From Trichopria drosophilae (taxonomy: Eukaryota; Arthropoda; Insecta; Hymenoptera; Diapriidae): 64,000 nt of DNA. Positions 49,655 to 61,358 of the stretch are shown here, piece after piece. Location: NCBI GenBank assembly GCA_030407085.1, contig CM059582.1, positions 4,960,001 to 5,024,000 on the forward strand, written 5' to 3'. Within the stretch, counting starts at the first letter, position 1, and every line of letters begins with the position of its first letter. Both the position numbers and the translations under genes were made by a program. The notes under the pieces are model-generated. The model ran no database searches, was not told the DNA's origin, and worked only from the letters and a program-made list of their open reading frames with translations.

Positions 49655-50718
49655 TTAATCCATTAAGAACGGGAGACGCACATATTTACGTTGATTTTCG
49701 ACCTTCATTCTCAACAGGAAATAAGATTAATATTGATTCGAAAGTGACCAACCCTACCATTTTCGAGTATGCTCTTTCGATTTTCGTGGTCAAATTGCAT
49801 TTAAATTGCTTTAAAAACCAATATGGCGCATTTAAAAAAAAATGAACAAAATTTCGTGTGTTTTTTTGTGAATTTTTTTTCGTATAAATAATGTTGCCGA
49901 AAAGATGCCTTTCTGCAACCAAAAGTGCACAAAATATATGAATTTCAACTAGGATTTTTTTGTTTTGCCCCGAATCAACCTAACCTCTTCAAAACGTCAA
50001 TATCTCGAAAAAATAAACCTTATTCTATCAATTATGAACATTATTGATGAAATTCGCATCACTAGTGGTATTATTTTCTGTAAAACGGAGCTCCAGGGGT
50101 TTTCAAAATTGTTGATAAGCAATTGGAGGTTAGATTTTTGAAATTCGAGATGGCGGATCCAAAATGGTGGACTGAAATTCATTAAAATGATTAAAAATCG
50201 CGATAAAATGCGTATACGGAAGTTTTGGGGGTTGTTCATCACGAATTTGAGGCTAGATTTTTAAAATTCAAGGTGGTGGATCCGATATGGCCGACCATAT
50301 TTCATGAAATAATTCAAAATCATGCGATAATGTTTATACGCGAATTTCATTAATAATGTTCAGAATTGATAGAATAAGGTCTATTTTTCGAGATATTGAC
50401 GTTTTGAAGATGTTAGATTGATTCGGAGTAGTTCATATATTTTGTGCACTTTTGGTTGCAGAAAGGCATCGGTACGGCAACATTATAGATACGAACAAAA
50501 ATTCACAAAAAAACACACGAAATTTTGTTCATTTTTTTTAAAGCGCCATATTGGTTTTTAAAATAATTTAAATGCAATTTTGACCGCGCCAATCGAAAGA
50601 GCATACTTAAAAATGGTAGGGTTGGTCACTTTCAAGTCAATATTAATCTTATTTCGTTTTGAAAATGAAGGTCGAAAATCAGCGTAAATATGTGCGTCTC
50701 CCGTCCTTAATGGGTTAA
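49655..50718. mobile_element. piggyBac-type fold-back element, TTAA target site
   Basis: TTAA (49655-49658) is followed by TCCATTAAGAACGGGAGACG. The right end is the reverse complement of CCCATTAAGGACGGGAG, followed by TTAA (50715-50718). The CC(C)ATTAAG... terminus and TTAA duplication fit piggyBac-like MITEs. The arms are about 370-400 bp (to about 50060 and from about 50350). The centre holds two tandem ~123-bp units with GGTTAGATTTTTGAAATTCG / GGCTAGATTTTTAAAATTCA followed by ATGGCGGATCC / GTGGTGGATCC. There is no transposase. Long frames in the arms are palindrome by-products. Confidence 0.75.
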
Positions 50719-50986
50719 TAAAGTATTGGGTTTTTGATGTCAACCACTAAATATGAAAAAAATGTGTAAATAACCTGTTTGCGTATTATTATCGCAAACA
50801 GAACTTTTAATTTCTTCGGACTGCACATATGAAAAATAAATAACTCGACCACTATCAGATACTGCATCCCTCTATCGATAATATGTAAAACTAAATGCTT
50901 ATTGTTAAAAAATAATAATACACAATCATGTTATTTACATATTTTTTTTCATATTTAGTGGTTGACATCAACAACCGAATATTTTA
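50719..50986. mobile_element. MITE, 268 bp, inserted at the right TTAA of the fold-back element
   Basis: Flanked by TTAA (50715-50718 and 50987-50990). The ends are inverted repeats of about 56 bp, containing TTGATGTCAACCACTAAATA on the left and its complement on the right. The interior includes a GTTTGCG...CGCAAAC hairpin near 50780 and no coding sequence. The TIR wording resembles mariner-type ends, but the four-base TTAA duplication argues against that; the TA inside it leaves both readings possible. Confidence 0.7.
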
Positions 50987-52065
50987 TTAATTAAGCTTTA
51001 AAATGTTATTTGTTTGGAGTAAAAGAACCGTAAAACAAAGAATCTGACTTTTGACATATTTGAATTTCAAGCGGTTAAGAAAATAAAACAGTTGATTTAT
51101 ATATAGTCACTTAACATTATAATAAAATTACCATTGTAGCTCATAAACCAATTGCTAAGTTCTTCCATTGATGTCACTACTGATATTCTGATTGTACAGC
51201 GAGTTATCTAACTAAAATTTTTTAGGTTAGGTTGTGAGCATCTTCTTCAGGCCAGTGAAGGTTCATAATTTACTTGAATCTATGTAAAATGTCCCCCAAG
51301 TTTAAGTTTTTAAATGTTAAGTACACAGACAAACATCAATATAATTACAAAAGAATCATAACATATAAATTCCAAATTTGGATACCCGAATGTATGTTAC
51401 TGTTCATAGCCCAACGACATTTATTGTATTCATTGTCGAAGGTGCGTTCAAACATAAAACGAAAAATAATATTGGGTATCTCCGTCGATAGTCCGTGTCA
51501 TCCGTGTTACAACTGATTAAGTGATATAAGACGCTGGTGAAACAGTGAACTCAAGTATAGTAAGATTTACTGTATCGTCAGTGGAAAAAAATATTTACTT
51601 TTTCGCATTCACTGATTACATGGTGATCATGTTATAAACCATTGATTCAACGGCGAGTATTAGTTTATCGATTGACATAGTAAACTTTTCACGGTTTCAA
51701 ATTGAGAGAGTTTTTTACCAATACGTAATGTAATTTTATAATACGTACATTGTAAATTTTCAATTCTTCTATTGTAGACTTTCTCTGTACTTTCGAACAT
51801 ATGTCTGCTGTGAAAAAGAACGGTGATACAGCGAGTGAATGCCCCTAGCGGCGTGCCGCGGAAATAGAATTACAACACATGTGTTTTAAAGTCTGGCAAC
51901 GTAAAAACAAATTTATAGAATGACGACACATGTCTACAAATTTTTGTTTTATATTACATGAATTGTAAATTTCATACAGTCGTAAATCTCGTCAGGTATA
52001 ACTATGCCGACACTGAAACAATTGAAAAGGTATTTTTCACTATGTTGGACGTGAGGCTTGATAAT

Positions 52066-52132
52066 TCGAGCGCGAAGTTTTCGCCCTAGGGCGCGAAATC
52101 GAGCTTCGCACCCGGAGTGTTAAAAGTATTAT
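52066..52132. repeat. GGGTGCGAAGC...GCGCCC hairpin repeat, copy B (inverted)
   Basis: The reverse complement reads CTCCGGGTGCGAAGCTCGAT then TTCGCGCCCTAGGGCGAAAA. This aligns with the 41.02 kb copy (GGGTGCGAAACGCGATTTTG then CACCCTGGGGTGAAAC). It contains the near-palindrome TTCGCGCCCTAGGGCGAA. It lies in the presumed long intron. Confidence 0.55.
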
Positions 52133-52139
52133 TTATTAA

Positions 52140-54650
52140 TATTTCGCTGACAAATGGTGAGGTTCGAAGTTTTGAAAATACTCATGTTCACTTTTTACAA
52201 ATTATATAAGGAACCCCCTCCTACACTCCCCTTCTTTCCTTCCTAAGTTACATGGGGAATGTTCTCATAAACGCCACTCTTTCTTCCAGTTTCTGGTTGC
52301 TACATTGGGAATGTTTTAGTAAGCGCAAATTTTCACTCAAAAGCGACAATACGAACTCTTTTTATATTATAATTAAAAGCTGTTAGTAAACGAACGAGTG
52401 TTAAGAAATATCAAACTTGTCACAGGGTAGAAGTTTCTGAGCGAGCGAAGAGCCAACATTAGTGTTTTTATTACAATACTTTATTATAAACTAGATATTT
52501 TTTTACTTTTACTTCTATACCACAATTTTGTTTGAATTCCGCCAATTTTTTAATTTCTAAAATGAATTTGTAATCTTGCGGAGGACCTCACTGATGTCTG
52601 TTAATAGAGAACCGGAGTCATTCCAAGAAAAGGAATCATTTTCTAAATATGTGTTGTACAAATATTCTCAAAAATAATTTAAAAAAAACACAAGTTTTGT
52701 AGAAGAACTTCCGTATCACAGAATAAAAAGTAGACGTAGAAATGACTTGTATTGGAACTGAGTTATCAGTTAAAGTTTCCCACTTTTATTTATTTGCCGA
52801 AGATGCACTCGAAATTGCATTGGATGTAAACAGATTTTTCCTCTACATCCGATTACCCAATGGTGATTTTGATTCATTACAGCGAGGCTCAAATATTGTC
52901 CGTATTTGTTTTATTTTCTGGCATACTCCGCAGAGAAATATCACATTTCATTTTAGAACTTTAATTTACAAAACTTGAATTTACAATGCCGTTGCATTGT
53001 TAATTCTTGAGGAATAAATTATTAATGTTGATCACGGCGACAATGATTTTACAAAATTATGGATCGATTATAAGTTTTTATATAAACTCGCTGTAGACTA
53101 GAAAAAAAACGACAAACAGGGTTAAAATATTATTCATGTCGTAGTCGTTAGCCCGGGTCGCAGTGGAAGTGTATAAATTGCGTACAATAAAACTGCCAAG
53201 TACTTGGCGGTGAATTAATGATTATTTCTGAGTCACATGAATTTTGTTGAGCTCAAGAAGACATTTCAACAACGTGAAATTTGCAAGCAGCGACTCTAAA
53301 AACCACCGAACAATAAGTTTTAAATTGCAATGAAGAGCGTTGAAATAAAAAAAAAGTTTATGATTCCCTTCTGGCTTCCACCACAGTGACATTACCTTTC
53401 TAAAGTTTTAAAAGAAACATTGTTTTAAACCCCTAAAGTTAATTATATATAAACCATAATAATAACACATCTTATAAACTATAATCAGACAAGATTCGTA
53501 CACTTTGGTCCCCTAAAAACAAAGTCAGTATCGCTTTTTAAACATTTTTCCACGTACAATTAATATGCCAAGAGTTTTAGCGAACGTATAGCGACGTAAG
53601 CTGTCGACATACCGAATAGTTTGAACACCTTTACTTCCTAGGCACGGAAAACAGTGTTGGCTGTCCGAAAAAATATATAGTTAGATTTACTATCTACTTT
53701 GTACGTTCAACTACTTATGTGTGGAACAACCCAACTGTTTTTTCAGTCCGCAATTATATGTTCCGAGATGTTTTTGAAGTCGAAGGTCATGTGTAAAGTA
53801 ATGAACTCGTGCGTAAAGCCATATTGTTGATCTACATTTTCATATTGAACAAATTTGAATTATTCGAGTCTTCGCCTGTCGACCAGTGCGTAAAGTTCAC
53901 ACTCGTTCATAAAAGTCTACTTTGCGCCCTTGTCAGGTAGTATACTATTCTAAAAACATAAGGCCGATGTGTTCGTGATATAATTATTAAAGTCATTAAA
54001 ACTTTATTTTCTGCACTGTTTAAACAGTAGGGATTAAACCCTTTGGTACTTAGCGCACTAAATCGTTCGCTACCACTATGTATTCTCCTTTGTAGATCAG
54101 TAATACGTGACAATTGTTTACAATTGTTTACACTAGTTTGATTTTAAAAATATGCACAATATACTCTGAAAAATGTAAAAAAGTCATTAATGAATATCGA
54201 TTATCCGTGATGATATGCAGACAAAGTCAGTTGGTGAGATGCACTTAGAGGAGGTGGGCCTTGGATAGGTGTCCATGTCGCTGTCTTGTATTGTCTTGTG
54301 ATATATTTGTCTTGTTAATGATGTGTGACCTATCCACCTAAGAGCGACTCGATACTAACCTTCATAGCCTATTGCTTCGTGTTATTGAAGAAGTGACTAT
54401 ATAGCTAATTATCTTTTTAAGTTCTAATTTTAAATTCCTCACACATGTTGTACATATTTTTGGGTATCAACATTTGAATTAATGGACTAATTTGATTGAA
54501 TGCAAACAATTAAAATCGCTTTTAATATTGTTATACAATAAATGATAAATTTACATTTAATTTTTGTCCGTTAACAAACTTTATTTATATAAATATGTAA
54601 TTTATGTTGTTGTGTCGGTATTTTTTAAAAATAAAAAAAAATACTTTTCT
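52140..54650. other. Presumed intron of the tail-anchored protein gene, no exon seen
   Basis: AT-rich with small moderate-GC patches. A 78-codon frame at 52742-52978 starts with ATG but has no domain or convincing splice partner. A short inverted pair (AGGTGGGCCTTGGATAGG at about 54255 and CCTATCCACCTAAGAG at about 54330) makes a ~100 bp hairpin of unknown meaning. Confidence 0.4.
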
Positions 54651-54654
54651 TGAA

Positions 54655-54720
54655 AAAAATGTAGTTATTCTCTACGTTTTGGCCTCTTGTGGACCATCTT
54701 CACGACTGAAACTTTACTTA
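54655..54720 (-). mobile_element. Short relic of a Penelope-like element 3' end
   Basis: The + strand reads TCTACGTTTTGGCCTCTTG followed by GGACCATCTTCACGACTG. This matches the general form ACGTTTCGGCC(N)n GGCCATCTTCA that ends many Penelope-like elements when read from the opposite strand. No RT or GIY-YIG coding sequence follows on the right, so it is a 5'-truncated copy. It lies in the presumed 7.5 kb intron, about 0.4 kb before the alternative exon. Confidence 0.4.
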
Positions 54721-55079
54721 ATCATTTTAATCGTTATTAAGAACATTTAAAGATAGTAACTCGTATAGTATCGATGTTAAACGTATGAACATTATCAAAC
54801 ATGTTAACGGACATTAATATTATGTTATTCGGTACCATATTTCCCTCTCAGTTCTACATAGAACTAGATTTGGTGGCTAGCAGCCAGTTTTGTAGGAACA
54901 TAAAAATGTTGTTGTGATAGATCATAGTAAATGATTCAACACTGTACAGGATTAGTTAAATTGTATCTTGGTATTAACTTAAAGTTTAATCCTATGTGAT
55001 TATAGTAACACACTTAGAAAGAAATTAATACATCAATAAAACTGATGAGATTTAAAAACTTCTCTCGTCTGTCTTCCAG

Positions 55080-55104
55080 TGTCATGAGCCCCAGATTAAT
55101 ATGA
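55080..55104 (+). CDS. Candidate alternative start exon of the tail-anchored protein gene (ATG at 55101)
   Basis: A strong pyrimidine tract and acceptor (CTCTCGTCTGTCTTCCAG) ends at 55079. It is followed by 25 bases and a moderate donor, ATGA|GTGTAT at 55105. The ATG at 55101 plus one base leaves phase 1, so joining to 55198 gives MNPKIKPDEEK and a 134-aa product (4+270+131 = 405 nt). The intron would be 93 bp, with a good branch-point-like TTTTAACTGAC near 55127. This exon cannot sit between 47694 and 55198 in one message, because G|TG TCA TGA stops at once. It would therefore have to be reached from a different, non-coding upstream exon, or act as a poison exon. An earlier ATG at 55084 opens a six-codon upstream frame ending in TGA. 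The evidence is splice motifs and phase only. Confidence 0.35.
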
Positions 55105-55197
55105 GTGTATTTTGTATTTAAAATGGTTTTAACTGACGATAATATATCTGTATTACCAGTTTACAAAAACATACTTCTCAGAATAACCATATTCCAG

Positions 55198-55851
55198 ATC
55201 CTAAAATCAAGCCAGATGAAGAAAAGGTTCAACCAACATGTCCACAATATACTCAATTCTTTGTGGAAAAGGAAGATAATCTAGTTAGGGAATGCAGACA
55301 AGTGCCAGTCTCGAATTACGGATTCACCGAACAAGCTCTCGGGAATGTTCGGCCTCCATATACTATAGCTTATCATCCGATTAATGTCGATCCAACCCAA
55401 AACAACGGACAAGCACGACCCGGAATGATCGAAGTTCCTAGCCCCCCTTCCCAGAAATGTTTGACATGTAAGTACCAGCTTAAACGTTGTATAATACGGC
55501 AGGAGATTATCAACGGACTTACAGCAAACGCATATCAGATTCGGGATACGTCATAAATTAAACATCAGATTAACGCCACTGTGAAACGCACCGATTTGCA
55601 AAATTATGTGCTCGACTTGTGCCTACCAATTTCCAGTTTTGTTACCATTTAGTGCTATCTAAAACACAATAAATAATAACGTATTCGTATTTTGTGTTTA
55701 AAACATTGAATTTGTTTCAGGTAAAAGTGAATATAAACGGAGATTACTCATATTCCTGTTCGTACTAATAATTGCATTTGCTGTAACTAATGCATTTTAC
55801 CACAGAAGACATCCACATGGTCACCGTCATCCAAGTCGCACTGATAACTGA
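55198..55851 (+). CDS. Small tail-anchored, His-rich membrane protein; exons 55198-55467 and 55721-55851
   Basis: Two exons joined by a 253 bp intron. The donor is ACAT|GTAAGT at 55468 and the acceptor is TTTGTTTCAG ending at 55720. Joining restores a TGT codon and the frame runs to TGA at 55849-55851. With first exon 47682-47694 the product is 137 aa. Residues 1-90 are hydrophilic and rich in Pro, Gln, Asn and Tyr, with no signal peptide. CLTC lies at 92-95 and KRR at 100-102. One hydrophobic segment spans about 103-120 (LLIFLFVLIIAFAVTNAF). A basic tail at 121-137 holds five His (HRRHPHGHRHPSR). This layout is that of a C-terminally anchored protein with a cytosolic N-terminus. The short tail could bind metal, or it could simply be the positive flank of the anchor. 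I do not recognise the family; the CLTC pair recalls palmitoylated or metal-binding cysteines, but that is inference. An in-frame extension upstream of 55198 (open back to 55143, possible acceptor at 55181) cannot be excluded. Confidence 0.8.
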
Positions 55852-56119
55852 AAGAACCTTCTTCTAAACAAATAATATATTTTATTTGCGTAATACCATG
55901 TAATGTACTAGTGACATGCATGTGACTTTTTAGTTTCTTGTTAAACTTAATCGCAAATTATGAGTTAAAATCGAAAGTAAAGCTCACGTATGAAGCATTA
56001 CTGACTATCTACGACACAGGATTCACGATTTTATTCGTGGCCATGCGAATATAAATTAGACTATATTCTTTTTGAGAGTATCATCATGAGTCTACAGGAA
56101 AAAATTAGTGAACATGTAT

Positions 56120-56125
56120 AATAAA
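56120..56125 (+). terminator. Poly(A) signal of the tail-anchored protein gene
   Basis: AATAAA lies 269 bases after the stop codon at 55849-55851, in an AT-rich 3' flank. Cleavage would be expected about 10-30 bases further on. No closer perfect AATAAA was seen after the stop, but several AT-rich variants follow downstream, so longer 3' ends are possible. Confidence 0.45.
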
Positions 56126-56779
56126 AGTGAGAGATATAGCACGAGATGATAAAACTTTCATATGACAATATAAGTATGTTAGTAGTGTTTGTGATGATTA
56201 CTTATTTTAAAATCATTTAAATGTACATCTTAATACATTTCTATTAAAAAGATGTATTGAATTATGATATTGTGCACAAAAGGACGTTTAGTTACATTTG
56301 ATTTGATATTCTACATTGTTGATACACACGATGTAATTATTACTTCACATATATTTAATACAAAAGTCTATGATATGACGTTACAACAATACAAATATTT
56401 TATAAATTTATTGTAAATTGTACAGTTGTAATTTTATATTTCCTTTGTCATGGTACAATTTTGCTTAAGTTGTTTTACATTCTTCTCGTACTTATAAACG
56501 TAGTAACATTTAATTTTTATGGCATATCTCGTATATTTCTAAATAATGAAAATATGAAATGTATAATTAAATCAAGTGAGAAATTACGGAAATGTTGAAA
56601 AACGAAATTTTCAAATTATAATAATGAAATCATTTTTAGATAAATAACTAATAAAATGCGTATAATTTAATATATCGTCGATGATACACGCTTATCCGTT
56701 CATATGTATATGTAGACGAGATGAGCAACCAATTGTGCCAAATGAAAAATCTACCAATGTGAATTCATTTTTTATTATA

Positions 56780-56782
<3 letters not shown>

Positions 56783-56865
<83 letters not shown>
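56783..56865. repeat. (AT)n microsatellite, about 41 units
   Basis: A pure AT dinucleotide run of roughly 83 bases, about 0.9 kb after the gene's stop codon. The frame through it (Tyr-Ile repeats) is not a gene. Length is probably polymorphic. Confidence 0.95.
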
Positions 56866-56867
<2 letters not shown>

Positions 56868-57907
56868 ATAAACTTACCTTTTTACAGATGCTCTTTGCAC
56901 ATATATACAACACATAAAAGCCCATACCGTTTTCGTATTTCAAAACAGTTTTCTAGGAATATTTTTCAGTTACGTGTAAAAGGGAAGTATTGAAAAACAT
57001 CGACATCGCGATTTTATTATTCCTCTTTTTCAATGTTGTAAAGTTCAGAGTCGCGCGAAGTGGCAAACTGAAAATAAAAGTAAACAATTTCAAAAACATG
57101 TTGAAAGTAAATAAAAACACATTTTTAAAGAGGTGATTTTTATTATTTGGATAGTCGAAGTAAGTAAAATATGTTGTTTCATTAATTACATTAACATTGG
57201 TGCTCACTCCTTTAATCTTTAAATAGTGAATGATGGTTAAATAAATATCAAGCAAAAGGCATTGATACAAATATGAAACATTTATTTCTATGATCCCCGT
57301 GATATTTCTCCCGTACGTTTACCACACTGGTTACATCTTTATGATAAAATATAAAAATACTTTGTTATATTTTCATTATAACAATTAGCTTTCACAGACC
57401 ACATATCTAGCCGTTGAAGGAGATTGGCATGGTATGTAGTGAGTAATTTTTTTTCGTTCGATTTTGATTATAGTTTAGTACCGTACAGATGCGAATTATA
57501 ATGTCTACTAACTTCTAGGAGAAAAAAAAGTGGACAACGGTTTCAAATTTTTCTCTTGCCTAGCGTATCCAATCGATCTAATTGCTTCTCTCAAACATTT
57601 ATTATATATTTTTCTTTTATCGAAATTAATTTTCAGTAAATCTGGTTGTTAATTCTGTGCAAATCTCGCACAGAAAGATTTGAAAAATGCCATTGTGCAC
57701 TAATTTCAGTACTGATATCAAATATTGACAAAGTTTTACCAAAAATGTCATTTATTCGGGCAACTCGAGTTTGAAAATGTCAAAAAACACATGGAAACGT
57801 CACGTCGTTTTTGGACTATGAATGGAATGATGAATATGAACCGAATGATGAATATGAATTTTTGGCATTTTTAGTAAATGAAATTGAAATATTTGTTTTT
57901 TTTTTAA

Positions 57908-58140
57908 CCCTTACTCCCGACTCCAGGGTCGTATTTGACCCACAGAAAATTCAAATTGTACTTTATAAACTGCACAACTGTAAGCTTTTTTAAGCGACTG
58001 GACATATTTGACCCCGGCAGTGAGAAAATTTTTGCAAAAAAAAAACAACAATTTTTTTATTAGACGGACGCCATTTTGAATTTCGGAAATCTGACCACGT
58101 ATTCGTATTCAGTGACCCCGAAAATACTTAAAAATATTAT
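57908..58140. repeat. TTAACCCTT-started repeat with GGCGGA-family core
   Basis: TTAACCCTTACTCCCGACTC has the TTAA plus CCCTT form of a piggyBac-like end. Two hairpin words follow (GGGTCGTATTTGACCC at about 57928 and GGACATATTTGACCCC at about 58003). At 58070 comes GCCATTTTGAATTTC and then ATTCGTATTCAGTGACCCCG, the reverse of the dispersed GGTCGCTGA...AAAATGGCGGA family. No right TTAA end was found. Confidence 0.4.
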
Positions 58141-61100
58141 CATCTTTTTAGGTGGATTGCCCAGAGCCTCCGGTCTGTAGAAAAGTTAAACAAATTTTCG
58201 AGAAAAAATTTCAGAAACAAATGGGGATTTTTGAGAAAATGTAATTTGTTTATTTTTCATAAATCACCCCTCATTTTGTTAATTTTGCAGTTTTTTAAAC
58301 ATTTTAAACTGGATTTTGAAGAAGACAAGATCTCCGAAAATACCAAAAAGAAAATTGATTACATTATTTACAAAAAATTACTGGCGAAACAATGTTGTTT
58401 TCGTGCTTTTTTAAAGTTTCACCTTTCAACATTCAAATCCAGATAACTTCGTTAAACAAAGTTGTTATGAAAAATAAAAAAATATGTGTCCCTTTATTTC
58501 TCGTGTACAATAACATATTTTAGGTGTAGCTAATTCTGCAACTTGAAATTAGTTGGCCTGCATGATTTGAAATTGAGTTCGTCAAATATAAATCTTTAAA
58601 CTAAATTAAGAGTGTAATTAATTTTATAACATTTAAGTTATAACTTTGATTGAAGTTAATTTTCTTGCAATTCCTAAAAATGATGACGGATATTATAATC
58701 GACTACATTTCTCGTTAATAACTAATGATTATTTGATATTAAAAATGTATTTTTTCGAGGGTGTTTCGATAGCTAGAAAAAGATACTTACAGGGATATGC
58801 GAACCAAATTTTTACCCAACTAAACCAAACTGTACTTTTCCGAAAGCATTGAATACAAATTTCGTAACAGAATTGTTATATCACGTCAATATTTTCAGAT
58901 ATTGTTCTTAGAAACACCAGTTTTACCCATTTCGAAGGGTGGATGTATTATAATTAAATTGTAAATATAAAAAATCATATTATGTTTTATTTAAACGCAA
59001 GAATGTTCTTTTTACTAAAACGCACTACGAATCTTGAATTATAAGTAGTTGTCTTTGAAATGGCATTTAGATTGCGCAAATGTGTTTTTCTTTCGCTGAG
59101 ATTGTGCAGTTTTAAAAGTATAAAATTGCAAGGTTATGTATGCGTGGAATAAAAATTTAATTAACGGAACATCTTAGAAAAATGTAATCAAAAATTAAAT
59201 TAATTACACAAGTTAAATGAACTATTTCTGTATTAAATAATATAATAATATTAGTCCGTTTATTGTTTCGCGGTTTTCAAATATTTAGTAGAGTACATAA
59301 CCTCAAATCTAGCACCATTTTATAACAAAATAAACAACTCCAAACAGTCTTGAGTGGTAAAACAGATGTAATATCATAGATTAAACAAAAATAACCTCTT
59401 GTTTTAGTAAAAATAAATAATGTATGGTATCTTTTACAACATTCTGAATGATAAAATTGAGAAACACTGAACAACTTGTCAGGTTATCTATTCTACTACT
59501 ATTCATATATATATTAAATGTTACATTTGTTCAAAGGTTGCATTAATCACTTTTTTCTCTCTGTGTAGAAAATAAAAAAATTAACATTTTTTTGTTTATG
59601 TTATACTTATACTATCTTATTGCACCTATTTTCATTACATTTTGTGCTCTTAGCGGATTAAAAATAGCCATTACAAGTTTAGAGAATGTCCGATAATTTA
59701 TATTCGTTAATGTAAAATTCAATCCATTGCATCATACCATTATTTCCAAAATTTTACAATTTTTATTATTTCAGTTTTAGATTTGGATTCTGTGACTACT
59801 TTGGTCAATAGATAATTTATGCAAAACAAATCATTTCGAAATGTACTCATGGAGAAGAGGGGAATTCACCAGTCTACTAAGGCACTGTTTAAAGAGGGTA
59901 GTGTTTCGATTAAACAAGGAACTCGGGATATGTAGATTTCAGTCATGACGTGATGTAGGGTCGAACATCTTCAGAGTACAGTAGGAATATCATGGAGGGT
60001 TGGACAGTGGGAAATCTCGCTTCAACTTTCAACTACACGCGTCCAACAAACTTGGAATTTCCTAGAGTGCAATCATCTCTGAATAGTTAGGATTCTCATA
60101 CTGCAGGCATCTATAATTTTACTGATGAGTCAAATTGTATAATATTTGACTAGTTAACGGAGGAGAAGATTCAGTACATGCAATTAACGGATATTATTGC
60201 AATACCAAATTGCTATTTCTCCTGATATACATCAGGGATGGTGTCCATTTTTTTAGAAGTTTCCACGTTACATAGAGTGGACCATTTAAAAAAATTTATT
60301 TTTAATTTTCTGTTAAAATGAAACAAGCAAATATTTTTCGAAAAATCTGGATTTGTTAGAAAGATTGAAACTTGAAATTTGTGAACAAAACATTTCGTTA
60401 TAATTTTGGCTGCTGCAAAAGTGTTTACACTCATATTTGAAATATGTTTTCGTATATGTTGAAATTTCATGTTCGAGAACTTCGACTGTCTTGTAATGAT
60501 TGTAACACTTCATATCCGTTCATTAGTAGTATAGTCCTAAGTAGTCAAATCTCAGTTTCTTGGCAGCCTGGGTTTTTTCCTTAGTTTTCATATTTTTTAA
60601 AAATAATAAAAGTTTAAAGCACTAGACATTCAAGTTTCTGACATCCGAATGAAATAACACTGAAATAAAATAAATAAACAACATATTAACCTGCATAAAT
60701 TCCATTTCTGTTCATCATAAGGCACTTAAATGTACTATCGTTTTTTTTATATACCGATCAATCATTAACTGTTTCCCTTAACGGAAATCTTTAGCGAAAG
60801 TCGAAATATTTATGCGCATATTAAAGGAAAACCACTACATACTTTTTACACAGTCATTAAAATATGGAAAAAAATATAATTTATTTATATAAATAATCAG
60901 AAAATTTTTGGAAATAATTATAATGTATATTTCTTGCTGGTAATGTATATAAAGGTTACAAATAATCGTTCGGACTATATTATGTGAATCATATAATGTC
61001 ATTATTATAAAACATTTACGCATTTCACTAGAATACTTGATTTACATCCCTAATTGTTTACACTAAATTAACAAGTCCTCTCGGTTTAAACCGTATCAAC

Positions 61101-61280
61101 GATAATCATCTACCCAGTTGCGTACATTCATCTCAGTAGAGCAAATAGCTCCCTTTAATGTAAGAGGGTTCGGATATCGATTTTACTGCTTCGTGTCTAT
61201 CAACGCAGCCTTGACGTTTCATATAGCTCAAAAGCTTTAACTTATCCCTTCAGAGACTTTAGGATCACAGAAACCGTGCA
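58140..61280. other. AT-rich DNA, no supported gene
   Basis: Frames of 60-85 codons (for example 58231-58446 and 60213-60470 on minus) have AT-driven composition and no motif. At 60107-60152 a plus frame reads GIYNFTDESNCIIFD, faintly like the catalytic FxDES motif of Tc1/mariner transposases, with no supporting context. Confidence 0.4.
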
Positions 61281-61358
61281 TGTTATTAGATTCTGCATAG
61301 TGCAGTGGTAGTAAGCAACAGTCCTACTGATGATAATCATGTAATTTATCTGAGCATT

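Larger units (their letters stand above)
49581..51064. mobile_element. Outer inverted-repeat MITE split by two nested insertions
   Basis: The left part 49581-49654 (TTCAAATATGTCAAAAATCA... ending TTAA) and the right part 50991-51064 (TTAA... ending TTTTGACATATTTGAA) are inverted repeats of each other over about 70 bases with few mismatches. Removing everything between leaves a ~150-bp hairpin element whose central TTAA was the target of later insertions. Non-coding. Confidence 0.7.

Noticed and set aside
56692..56943. 83-codon frame with Tyr-Ile repeats
   Set aside because: It is simply the translation of the (AT)n microsatellite.
60107..60152. FTDES motif as a Tc1/mariner transposase
   Set aside because: Only one short motif; no second or third catalytic motif, no helix-turn-helix region and no terminal repeats.
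61285..61345. tRNA A-box-like TAGTGCAGTGGTAGTAAGC
   Set aside because: No B box follows at the right distance and no cloverleaf can be drawn.
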